Source: Brachypodium distachyon (lineage: Eukaryota > Streptophyta > Magnoliopsida > Poales > Poaceae). From it: a stretch of DNA of 64,000 nt. The notes under the pieces were generated by a model, which saw only the letters and a list, made by a program, of their open reading frames with translations, ran no database searches and was not told the DNA's origin. This document shows, in pieces, positions 32,939 to 43,494 of the stretch. A program made the translations under genes and the position numbers. Numbering within the stretch: position 1 is the stretch's first letter; every line of letters begins with the position of its first letter. Location: positions 22,408,555-22,472,554 of the forward strand of contig NC_016133.3 in NCBI RefSeq assembly GCF_000005505.3, in the 5' to 3' direction.

Positions 32939-35900
32939 TGTATTTATCCTTGCCCTGCTCTCATATTACTGCTATTCCGTACGTTATTTCTCAAATCTCT
33001 TCTTCCAACTTTTCGCTCTCACTCTGACTATCCTCTCCATCCACCCTAAGTGCAAACGTCTTCTCCCCGTCCCGATTCATCCTGCCACCGAACATCGCGC
33101 CGCCATGATCCGCGGCCGCTCACTTGTGCGCACCGCCTCCGTCTGTAGATTCCCGCCGCCCGTCCGCTCCCGCGCGCCGCCTGCTCCCACTTGCCGCCCG
33201 GTATGCCTATGCGCCGCCTGCCTGCACCCTCACGCAGCCTTGTCCGCCCGTTCGTCGCCCACACATCGTGTTCGGCCACTGGTCGCCGCACGCATGTCCG
33301 TCAGGAGGGCCACCGGTGGCTCGCGCCGACGCGGTCCCTGCTGCCTTGCGCGAAGCCACCACCGTCCAAGTCCCGCGGGGAGCCACCGGCGCGCACGAGT
33401 CGGTGGAGGCGGCGGTCGAGGTGCGCGACGGATCCGCGGGTCCGCAGCTGTCTTCCGCACACGGACGCCGCTGACGCACACGAGCTGGTGGAGGCGACCA
33501 AGAGCGGCGACGGGCGCTAGCGAGATCCGAAGGGCAGCGGCGAGATCCGGATCGGGCATGGGTGGGGGTGAGATTCGTAGGAGAGGAGCGAGGAGGGCTA
33601 TGTTGGGTTTTTTTTTTGGGTGGTACGTCACTACTAGAAATCACAATTTTCCGTAGGCCAAAAATCTTTACCTAGAGCTGATTTCTCTTTTCTAGGTAAA
33701 GTAAAGGTAGAAACAGCGTAATTCTAGGAAAGAGAATTTGCATGCAAAAACAAATGTGAAGTAAAACTATACCTAGAGATAATTTTGGTCCTAGGTAAAG
33801 AATGCCACCTGGCTGGAAAAAAAATGCATAGGCGGAGCTAAAAAACTTCAACTAAGTCCTGAGGCACTCCCGCGAGACAGCAACCTCTCGAAAAAACAAA
33901 AAACAAATCTAGGTCTCTCTTCCCCTCTCGCCATCTCCACGCCGCACTGGGCCTCACCGTTGTACCCGCGCCTCACCGTCGTACCCGCACCTCGCGCCCC
34001 GCCGTGCCCAGCGTCGCCACCACCTTTCCTGCGAGGAATGCCACCCCTACTGCGCTCCCTTCTCTCCCCCTTCTCCCTACCACCCTTTCCCTTCTCTCCC
34101 CTTTCTCCTCCCTACCGCCCCCCTCTCCTTTCTTCCTCCCTACCTCCGCGGCTACCGCTCCCCGGCCTGCTCGCACCGTGCTCCTCCCCAGATCAGGGGT
34201 AGGGGGGATCAGACCCCCTTCCTCTCCACCAGATCCGACCATCCCCGGTCCGGATTCGGCGGACTGGGCGGCGAGCAGGCCTTCCACTGCTGCTGGAGGA
34301 GGCCGTTCGCAGGGCGCTGGTGGATCTGGCCATTCCCCTGCTCCGACAGTCGCCGGCTGCAGATCACCTCCTTCCGCAAGAGCAGGAGCAGTACCAACGG
34401 CATTATCTGGTCGTCGGCGTCTCGATTGATGCACCTGTTAGCAGCGTTTTCAGTTGCTTATGATGGCTTTGGTATTTTCTTTTTGCTTGGGTCTTATTTT
34501 TGTTAGGCAAAGATCAAGAAACTGGGCTCAGCTATATGATAGAGTTGAACCGCTCAAGAGCAGTCCCTTAGATGGTTACTTATTAGTTATTATCACCATG
34601 AATTAATTTTTTTTTCCTGTAGCGTTGTAGCTTCAGAAGATGACATGCATGAATCTTGAATAAAATATGCTATGTAAAGTAGATGGTCTGTGTATCTCCA
34701 ATCTTTACTACTATTTAATTTTTTTAGCTGTGAACCTTCGAAATTGTGGTCTTCCTGGAGACAAGATAAGAAGCTGATTCACTCAGGATTTGGCCCTATG
34801 TCCAAGGTTTCTAGCAATAGCTATCTTTGGTGATAGCTAGCTCACTACAATCTTTCCATATCTTTAGACGAATGGGAGATAATAGATGTTCCGAAATTAT
34901 GTATCTTTTAACACCATCCATTTCCTGTAGATTGTGGCTGGAAGAGAAGGAGCAGAGGTTCGATTACAGTCACAAAGCAAGAAAAAAGAAATATTGCTCC
35001 ATATGTATCTCTGCAATTAAATTCTATTTGTCTAGCACATATTTTACTTTCCTATGAATTTAAAGTACTCTTGTTGTACACCTATTCCTCTTGTTAGGCA
35101 TCAGCTATCATAACATTAGCCATTATGCTACTATACCCCGAGCTATCATGGCATGGAATCCTTGTTTTTTCTGCTGTTGCAGGCACCTTCTGCTACAGGT
35201 TCTGCTTCCGGCAAGTTCAGACTAAGGATGAATAGGTGTTGGCTGCCATCGTCATGTCCTCCAAAACACATGTTAGTTTCTCAATTTTATTCTTCATATT
35301 TTCTTCTCAATTGATTAGTGTGTGTTTATATTATTCTTCAGCAGTGCAGCATTTCAATTCCTTTTTAAATGTGGAGCGTGTATGTGTCATATTCTAGTTC
35401 TACATAGGCCTGCAATCTGGCCTTAAACTAGAGCAAAATTTGTGAGCTTACAAAACTCTTCCCCAAGAGTTAATCGTTTCACCTCTTTACTTGCTATGTA
35501 TTTTGGGAAAATCTGTTTTATTACTTATGCAAGTTGCCGTATTGCTGGACATTGCATACTACTTAAGAAATCAAAGCTTTTTTCCATTTGAATACTTAAG
35601 AAATCTGTTTGTTGGTATTGTTTGATCTGTATGAATGGTAAAGCCAACAAAAATCTAGGAGTTTACTGTTGCATCTTCTGATGGCCAAATTGCTATATTT
35701 ACAGCTATTATGTTGTCCAAATTATGTACATCTATTCATCAAACTCCTAAAAATTCTTGCAATCTTATTTTCAGGAACACAATGTCACTCAGATGTTTCT
35801 GCCCACGAGCCTTCTGCAGATCAAGATGGGTTGTTCGGAGCTTTTCTTCCATGAGTCTGGAACGGCATTTACTTTCTCGTCGCTGCTCACGGGCATAGAA

Positions 35901-37229
35901 AACTCTAGCCATTTACTTATCGAATACTTAAGCTGCAATGATGATGTTTTTTGGTGTATGAACAACACTTGATATTGGTCATGAACGTGTTATTTGGATG
36001 AAGAGCGAGATAGATGAAACAATTTATGTTTTGTGCAGTTTCTATTGGTTATTAATTCTGCCTGCATTTGAATATATTTGAATTATGGTCATTAAAAAAT
36101 TTGAATATGGTCAATATAAATTCATATATGGTCAATACGAATTCGAATATGGTTCCCTAGAGTGTATTTTAGATTTTGGTTGGTAAAGTACTCTTGGGGA
36201 AGATGATGATGTGGCATATGCAGTCCCCATGTGAGATCTTTCCCTAGAGTTCCAACCCCTAGGTAAAGAAATGTTCCCCTAGAGATGTGGAAATGCCTCT
36301 AGGTAAAGAACTCTTTCCCCCACCATACTATACCTAGGGTTCTTTCCCTAGTGCAGTACCTAAGGTTTTCTTGCTTTCACCTAGAGTATTTGGCACTAGG
36401 GAAAATGGTGGATTCTAGCAGTGCGTGTTTTTTCTGCGCTTGAGGACCACCGGAGCAAGGATTAAAAAGCGCGTGGGGACAACGATGGCAGATTCGTAAT
36501 TTCGATAAAGTGATGAAGTGCGGTACATCACTTCATCGAAATTACGAATCTGCCATCGATGTCCCCACGTGTCTTTTAATCCCGGCTCCCGCAGTCCTCA
36601 AGCGCAGAAAAAACATGTACCGCCCAAAAAAGAAAAAAAAACAAACCAACAGTGCCTCCTCGCTTCTTCTCCTCTCCTACGAATCTCACCCCCACCCCCT
36701 GCCCAATCCGGCTCTCGCCGCCGCCCTTCGGATCTTGCCCGCCATCGCTCTTGTCGCCTCCACTAGCTTGTGCGCGTCGGCGGCGTCCGTGTGTGGAAGG
36801 CGGCTGCAGACCCATAGCTCCGTCACGCGCTCCGACCGCCGCCTCCACCGGCTCGTGCGCGCCGGTTGCTCCCCGCGGAACTTTTACGGCAATGGGATGA
36901 GCCTAAGGCCGGGATGGCGGTGGCCTCGCGCAAGGCAGTAGGGACCGCGTCGGCACGAGCCATCGGTGGCCCTCCGGACGGGCAGTGGCGTGCGGCGACC
37001 AGTGGCCGGACGCGATGTGTGGGCGGCGCACAGGCGTACCTAGCGGCAAGTGGGAGCAGACGGCGCGCGGGAGGGGACGGGCGGGATGAATCGGGACGGG
37101 AAGAGGAGGAGTTTGCACTCTGGGTGGATGGAGAGAATAGTCAGATGAAGAGCGAGAAATTGGGAGAAGAGAATTGAGAAATAAAGTACAGAGTAGGAGT
37201 AATAGGAGAGCAGGGCAAGGAGAAATATA
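32939..37229. mobile_element. Fold-back element with arms of about 0.7 kb, split by a CACTA element
   Basis: Left arm 32939-33628 plus 36427-36515 pairs with the right arm 36526-37229 around a 10-base loop (36516-36525). Both arms include TCCTTGCCCTGCTCTC, TCTCCATCCACCC, CCGTCCCGATTCATCC, CGGCCACTGGTCGCCGCACG and a GC-rich gene-like stretch. Near the centre CGTAATTTCGAT and ATCGAAATTACG face each other. The left outer end is not matched beyond 32939, so the left end is probably truncated. The GC-rich arms look like captured coding sequence, and frames through them have no recognised domain. Confidence 0.82.
33629..36423. mobile_element. CACTA (En/Spm-type) non-autonomous element
   Basis: A 2795-bp element that starts CACTACTAGAAATC and ends GATTCTAGCAGTG, so its ends are imperfect inverted repeats starting CACT(A/G)CTAGAA. 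The 3-bp target duplication CGT lies at 33626-33628 and 36424-36426. The motif CTAGGTAAAG recurs near both ends (about 33692, 33795, 36258, 36298), the subterminal repeats expected of CACTA elements. No transposase is seen. The interior has a GC-rich, proline-rich stretch (33940-34430) followed by AT-rich, intron-like DNA, which may be a captured gene start. Confidence 0.92.
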
Positions 37230-37344
37230 AAAATAACACATGCGAAAAAAGAAAGAGACCAGAGTATAGCCCACAAAAATAAACATATCATAATCGCTAT
37301 ATACATATGTGCTCATGAAACACATCAACATTTAATTTGACGTT

Positions 37345-37394
37345 TTGATAGAATTTTCCGTTGTTCCGTAGCAACGCACGGGTTCTTTGCTAGT
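37345..37394 (+). mobile_element. Helitron-like 3' end
   Basis: The sequence TTCCGTAGCAACGCACGGG is followed by TTCTTTGCTAG and then T. A small hairpin a few bases before CTAG, with T next, is the form of a Helitron 3' terminus, and CGTTGCAACGCACGGG-type hairpins are common in grass Helitrons. The matching 5' TC end was not located. Confidence 0.45.
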
Positions 37395-37530
37395 TTAATA
37401 TATTGGTATAGATTGGCGGTGATGGTATGGTCGCCGTACGTCCTCCGCCCTTTCCGCCTGACCCTCTCGCACGTCCCCGTACGTAAATATTACATCTTGT
37501 GCCACCGCTTCCAATTGTTTCTTCTTTCTT

Positions 37531-37723
37531 GAGAGAATTCCATATTTGCCACTGAGAATTTACCCATATGCCCAAATGCCACTGAGAATTTCTCTGTTCC
37601 AAATATGCCCCGTGCAAAATTTATACCCCGTGCAAAATTTGAGTGGCATATTTGGAACAGGGAAATTCTTAGTGGCATTTGTGCATACGGACAAATTCTC
37701 AATGGCAAATATGGAATTCTCTC
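37531..37723. mobile_element. Palindromic MITE, about 193 bp
   Basis: The arms GAGAGAATTCCATATTTGCC and its reverse complement at 37704-37723 continue through CACTGAGAATTT and TTCCAAATATGCC, pairing over about 80 bp each with a central GTGCAAAATTTATACCCC loop region. The flanks are pyrimidine-rich and nearly repeated (TTTCTTCTT), which would suit a 9-bp Mutator-type duplication but cannot be placed exactly. Confidence 0.75.
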
Positions 37724-38039
37724 TTTCTTCTTCCCGTCCCTCTCTCTCCCTCAATGAACGCAGGTGCCGCCTCCTCCTCCAATCCCTCGAGGCCTCGATC
37801 GATCGAACGCAGGCGCCTCCTGCCCCAATCCCACGCATTCGCCATGCTCCTGCCCCGACTCCCAACATGCGTGCTTCCAAGCTCCATCACCGTCGCCGCG
37901 GCCGCAGAGCACGCCGCCTCGGACATGGACACTTCGTCGACTGGCCACGCCCGCGTCAGCAATGGTGACAGGGATGATGGAGATGGGTACGGCGAATCAT
38001 CGTGCGAAATGGGGGGCGAGAGCCCCGGTCTGTGCGATG

Positions 38040-39075
38040 GGGGCGAAAAGTATGGCGGCTGTGGCCACGGACAGAACCGGGGAGGGCACGCTGGTGGCGT
38101 CCCTGACGAAGCTCTGCAAGGCGCTCTCGTTCTGCACGGAGCTACTTCCCGACGGAGGCGGCGGTGCTAGCGCTGGTGCGGCTGGCCGGCGCGGAGGAGG
38201 TAGCAAGGTGGCTAGCCCCGACGAGATGCTGCTCTCTCTTCACGCCATCACGCATCTCTTCGATGCCATGCCACGCGCAGCTGACGCCGGTGTCCGCCAT
38301 GGCTTGCTCCCCATACTCTGCTCCCGGCTCCTCGTGATTGAGTACCTTGACGTGGCTGAGCAAGTAACATGACAGCTCTGACAAACACGAATCAGACGAT
38401 CACACTAATCTGACGTGTCTTATGTGATCATGCTTGTGGATGAGCAGTGCTTGCAAGCGTTTGAGAAGATATCACGGAGGCAGCCGACACCGTGCTTGCA
38501 GGCAGACATGATTACTGCCCTGCTGGCATACATTGACTTCTTCTCTGCAAATATTCAGGTTAGAGTTGCAGCATTTCCATCTTTTGTGACCCCCCTCCAG
38601 ATTGCTGTGTAATCTACTGCAGTCTGAGAACAAGATGGTATTGTTGGTCACCAGTTCAACTGAGCTTATCGTAAGCATGTATGTAGTGCTCTGCTAATGT
38701 TTCAGGTCATATAACATTGCACGTACTAGAAAAAGTTGCAACTTGCTTGATAAGCATTGTAGACTGAGTAGTTCAGATCTTCTTGACCGGCTCTGCCACC
38801 AGGGTGTGGTAGCAGAGAAGGTTCTTCCTTTTATCAACACCAACGGGCTGTATGCCTCTCCTGGGCCTTCTATGCGGCCCTGATTTTTTTTATCGATGGA
38901 GTTGATTGTTGTTTGTTCTCATTTACAGAATTTGATTGGTCTTCTCGCTAAGCTAGCCTGTATAAAGTTCACTTGTGGCTGTGACGTCTCTCTTTTAATT
39001 GAATAATGGCAGCACCGTCGGGGGGATTTTGGTCACTTTCAGATCTCTCACATGGGATGCTATATCTTTTTTTTA
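38040..39075 (+). pseudogene. HECT E3 ubiquitin ligase fragment (UPL3/UPL4-like), introns retained
   Basis: This is a piece of the N-terminal armadillo-repeat region of a plant HECT ubiquitin ligase. Exons can be read as follows: to 38363 (SLTKLCKALSFCTE, then out of frame YFPTEAAVLALVRLAG, then DEMLLSLHAITHLFDAMPRA and VIEYLDVAEQ); 38448-38558 (CLQAFEKISRRQPTPCLQAD, AYIDFFSANIQ); about 38600-38650 (LCNLLQSENKMV); about 38765-38870 (DLLDRLCHQGVVAEKVLPFI); about 38930-38965 (NLIGLLAKLAC); and about 39029-39060 (SDLSHGMLYL). GT-AG junctions follow VAEQ and SANIQ where the family has them. Frameshifts, and missing neighbours, make it a pseudogene. Intron retention excludes a processed copy. Confidence 0.85.
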
Positions 39076-39387
39076 ACGGGATGGGATGCTATATCTGTCA
39101 TCAAAAAACCAAAATAATCAGGTTGCTTGTTTACAACAATTTAGGATCAGAGGGAGTAGCTTCTTTATTTCCAGACATTTTTTTCTATCATTTTGTATCA
39201 GGTGGTCCATAACCTAGATACAAATACATATCAAGCCTTGTGAAAACCAAAATAACCATGTTGTTTTTATCAAACCATGCAGAATAGCATCATTACTCCA
39301 TGACCATTTTATATAACGGTTTTGAATTGGCATACTTGGCTTAATGTTCCATTGACCGGTTGACAATCGGGTGTATATTTTATTTGG

Positions 39388-39422
39388 TTGCTCCGTTGCA
39401 ACGCACGGGCATTTCAGCTAGC
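39388..39422 (+). mobile_element. Second Helitron-like 3' end
   Basis: CTCCGTTGCAACGCACGGGC followed by ATTTCAGCTAG closely parallels the end at 37345-37394. The base after CTAG is C rather than T. The two similar ends bracket the UPL-like fragment on its two sides, so a Helitron ending here may have carried it. The 5' end is not identified. Confidence 0.4.
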
Positions 39423-39534
39423 TCAGATAGTGATTGTCTTAAAAGGGTTTTGAATCTAGCCAAAAGCCCCGTACAGCTATTCACAAAAAGATCTCACTCG
39501 ACAATCCCCAACTATAGAGCTCCCTTATCACAAG

Positions 39535-39670
39535 CATTGGCGGAGCTAGCCAGCTCAAACAGCTTGGGCAAGTTCTTCATGCAGCCCTTCCAGTCAGTAC
39601 TTGCCCAAAAAACAGTCCTGAATAATGTTAGTGTATTGCCCAGGGTGGCCGGGCGGTGGCTCCGCCACTG
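39535..39670. mobile_element. hAT-type MITE
   Basis: A 136-bp element with ends CATTGGCGGAGC and GCTCCGCCACTG, that is, CA(G/T)TGGCGGAGC in inverted orientation, a form known from grass hAT elements. It is flanked by ATCACAAG (39527-39534) and TTCACAAG (39671-39678), an 8-bp duplication with one mismatch. Confidence 0.8.
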
Positions 39671-39784
39671 TTCACAAGGCTTCTAACGAAGTTTTTCTTT
39701 TCTGGAATACGTCGAGAACGACGTATCTTCGCTTATAGATATAAAAAGATCTGCCTAGGGGCAGAGAGAGTGTGGATTACAAAG

Positions 39785-42700
39785 TTATCCCATGTCTCTC
39801 CACGTTACACCTTCCGCTGAACCTAGGACGTTACAGAAAATTGTGTCGCCGTTGAAGAGTTTCGCGTCCTTCCAGTTTCTCCATTCCGCCTTCATCTCTG
39901 CTAACAAAGAAGAAAATCTTGGGCGTTTGCGTTCAAACACTATGTTATTGCGGTGTTTCCACAGCGACCAGCAGACCAAGCTGATAGCAGTCGCCGGGTC
40001 CCTCTTCTCCTTGCCCCTGATCTGGAATTTCGACCACCATGTAGCCAGCTTGGCACCAGCTTCTGGCACCCATTGTTCTTTGCCCCAGAACACAAAAAAC
40101 TCATACCATATTGCTCTCGAGAAGGAGCAGCCAAGCAGGAGATGATCGATCGTTTCTGGCATTTGATTGCAGAGTGGGCAAGCTGCCGGGTGGTCCAATC
40201 CCCTTCTCTCTAACCTGTCCGCTGTCCAACATCTTTCTCTAGAAGCCAGCCAAAGGAAGATCTTACATTTGGTAGGAGCTTTTGATTTCCAGATCAAGTC
40301 ATGACCGATCATGCGTTCTCGGCCACCAAAAAACGCTTCATATGCAGTCTTTGGAGAAAATTTGCCAGCGGCAGTCCAGGACCAGATGAACGAGTCTTCG
40401 CCGGGACGTAACTCGGTGTTAGCCACTATCTCCCAGAGACATAGGAACTCGTCCCAGTGAACAGCAACCTTCGAGAGATTCAAGGATCTGACCCATCTGA
40501 AGTTGAATTTTGCATCCTCCACTGACATCGAGTGACCTCGCCTGGGGGATGCAGCGAAGATGTTGGGCGCCAGATCTTTGAGATGTGAAGAAAAGAACCA
40601 AGGGTCTGTCCAGAAAGCAGTGTTACGCCCATCCTGAACGAAGGCAGACGTCGCCGCTTCGAAAATGTCTGGCTTGTTGATGGATGTGAAGCGCCAGATC
40701 GTGCCAAGGTCTGCTGGTGTCCGTGCGTTGGAGCCACTTCCATTTGGTTTGAAGAGCCACATTGAGCATCCTTAGATTAGGGATACCCAGCCCTCCGAAG
40801 CGCTTGGGAGTACAAACTTTGCTCCAAGCGACGAGGCAGTGACCACCGCGGACATCCTTCCGCCCCTTCCACAGAAAACCCCTGCAGATCTTCATGATGC
40901 TCGTCAGAACTTTGATTGGTAGATCGAGGGAGAGCATGGCGTAGACCGGGATAGCGCAAAGAGTGGATTTCACCAGTGTAAGCCGCCCTCCTAGAGAAAG
41001 CATCGGAGCCCGCCAACTGAGCAACTTCGATCCCACCTTGTCCACCAGCACATGAAGTTGAGCGGCCGTCGGTTTGCGAAGGTGGAGCAGGAGCCCAAGA
41101 TAAGTGCAAGGAAAGCCCTCATCCTTGCAGAGGATGCTCTCAAGAAGATCAATTTGTTGTTCAGACCAATGAATAGCACGAGCCGAGGATTTGGCCAAGT
41201 TCACCCGTAGACCAGAAGCTTCTCCAAAGTCGGAAAGAAGAGCAGCACAGGCTGAGAGATCTCGGGCAGTAGGGGAAATGAAGGTGACTATGTCATCGGC
41301 GAAAATAGATGTGCGGAGCCGGAGGCCACAATCCGAGAGAAGACCCACTTCTGTGGTTTTCTCGAACAAGGAGTTGAAGGTGTCCATAGCAATGACAAAC
41401 AACATGGCCGAGAGGGGGTCTCCTTGTCGAAGACCCCGTAGATGCGGAATGGAGGACCCGGGAACTCCATTGATCAAAATCTTCGTTGAAGCGGAGCCCA
41501 ACAAACCACTTATCCAAGCTACCCACCTTCTACTGAAGCCTCTCTGGATGAGGACATCGAGTAGGAAAGCCCACTGCAAGGAATCAAAAGCTTTGGTGAT
41601 ATCCAGTTTAAGTAGGACCGAGGCGATTTTAGAACGGTTTAGCAGCCTGGCTGAGTTTTGCACCAGTGCAAAATTATCGTGAAGGCAACGCCATTTGATG
41701 AACGCGCTCTGATAGTTATCCACCAAAGAAGGCAAACGAGAGGCCAGACGATTTGCAAGAACTTTGGCGACGAACTTGCTAACAGCATGATTCAAGTTTA
41801 TGAGCCTAAAATCCTTTATAGCCTCGGCATCTGGTTTCTTGGGAAGCAAGCAAAGAAGCGCTTTGTTGACCGCATCGAAGCCACTGAAGCGCATCAGGTA
41901 GAATTGGTCGAAGCAGGCCACGAGATCGTCCTTGATGATGGTCCAGCAAGAGAAGAAGTTGCACGTGAAACCATCAGGCCCGGGACTTTTGTCGAAAGGA
42001 GAAGATTTAATGGTGCTGAGAATCTCCTCTTCCGAGAAAGGAATTTCAAGAATCGAGAGGTCCTCGGGACCAATATTAAGGAAGTCCAGATTGAGAGCAA
42101 AATCCCTGTCCTTGGCCGATCCGATGATCTCCTGGAAGTATGCCTCGGCCACGCGAGCCTTGTCATCGTGCTCGGTGTGGTAGACTCCCCCATCCTTGAG
42201 TTTGGTGATGAAGTTTTTCCTCGTTCTATGGTTGGCTGCAAGGTGAAAAAAACACGTATTGGTGTCTCCCTCAGAGAGCCAAAGCATACGTGAACGTTGG
42301 CGAGCAATCGTTCTCTGAAGGGAGGAAAGGCCAAGAAGTTTCTTCTTGCGAGTACGTCTAAGAGCTCGCTCCTTGGAAGAAAGCTGACAGGAGTCCATCG
42401 CCACGTCTAATCTGAGGATGAGCTCATTGCAGAGAATAATTTGCAATTTAATGTTGCCCATCCTTTTGTCGCTCCAACTGCGGAGAGCCTTTGCACAAGC
42501 CCTCAATTTATTATCAAAGTTTTTGAAAGAATTAGCCACCTCTCGACAGTTGTCCCAAGCCTCCTGGACAACCTGGAAGAAACCTTCAACTTTAGGCCAA
42601 TGAGCTTCAAAATGAAAGCGACGACCGCGACGGAAGTCGGCATTGATCTCGAGGAAAAGAGGAACATGGTCAGAAACAGCGGTTGAGAGAGCCAAGAGGA

Positions 42701-43321
42701 ATGCGCTAGGCCGGGCAGCTTCCCAGTCCACCATGGAATAGACGCGATCGAGCTTCTCAAGGGTCGGCGCCTCTCTTTCATTAGACCACGTGTATCTTCA
42801 TCCCGAAAGATATAGCTCTTTTAAATCCAGATCGGAAAGCAACCGTCTAAATCTAGACATGGAGGCGCGATGAAGCCTAGCACTGTTTTTGTCCGAGGCA
42901 TTGGCAAGGGAATTAAAACCACCCAGCATGGCCCATGGACCTGCATGTAGGTTGCGAATGTGTCTAAGTTCCTGGAGGAACAGGGGCGTGTCTGCTTCCT
43001 TATGAGGTCCATACACGCCAGTCAGCCACCAGTGCCCTTCGGGCTCAACCACCAGAGCCGTGATAGAAAAAACGGCGAAATGAGCATTGGAAAGAACAAC
43101 TAGAGAAGGATCCCACGCGAGCAGAATGCCTCCTCTGGTTCCCGACGCAGGAAAATAGACAAAATCGAAAATGTTCCTGCCCAAACACTAAGTTACAATC
43201 AATTGATCGATGCACTGTAATTTGGTTTCCTGAAAGAAAACGATCGCAGGACCGCAGCGCGCTTGGCCAGAGAGTTGAGACCGCGCACATTCCACACCAA
43301 GATCTTAGTGTTCTGCGACAT
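39785..43321 (-). pseudogene. LINE 2 ORF2: endonuclease, reverse transcriptase, zf-RVT
   Basis: The ORF2 start is ATG at 43321 (MSQNTKILVWNVRGLNSLAK). After a break near 43190 the endonuclease continues (43184-42798: GGILLAWDPS, LTGVYGPH, WAMLGGFNSLANASD). Then comes a long open frame, 42734-40623 (703 codons), with SDHVPLFLEI, SEGDTNTCFFH, KSPGPDGFTCNFF, KLDITKAFDSLQW, LRQGDPLSAMLF and the catalytic FADDIV. The last part, 40762-39785, ends in the zf-RVT motif CPLCNQMPETIDHLLLGC and VCWSLWKHRNNIVF. Only about three frame changes separate these parts, so this LINE is younger or better kept than LINE 1. Confidence 0.93.
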
Positions 43322-43389
43322 CGGCAAGGACACCAGTCAACTGACAGGAGACCGCAATTAGGCGGTCTCCTCCGTCGGCGGCGGATCAT

Positions 43390-43494
43390 CCATCAGGGGA
43401 AGAACGTCGGCGTCCCAACCGAAAAGCGCTAGGATAGCAGCGATGTGATCCTGGGAGAGAGGTTGCTTGAAGATGTTCAAATACGCCTGAAGGG
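43390..43494 (-). pseudogene. LINE 2 ORF1, C-terminal end (distal to the insertion)
   Basis: The minus strand reads LQAYLNIFKQPLSQDHIAAI, then LALFGWDADVLP, ending just upstream of the ORF2 start. This is the usual end of plant LINE ORF1. Its frame matches that of the ORF1 part at 50662-51180 once the insertion and one AAGGG are removed. Confidence 0.85.

Noticed and set aside
33046..33656. Arginine- and proline-rich frames in the fold-back arm
   Set aside because: Equivalent frames in the other arm are broken. They may derive from a captured gene, but no protein can be supported.
33973..34434. Long open frames on both strands (about 140-150 codons)
   Set aside because: They are GC-rich, proline/serine-rich on one strand and glycine/arginine-rich on the other, with no domain. 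They lie inside a CACTA element and are expected by composition.
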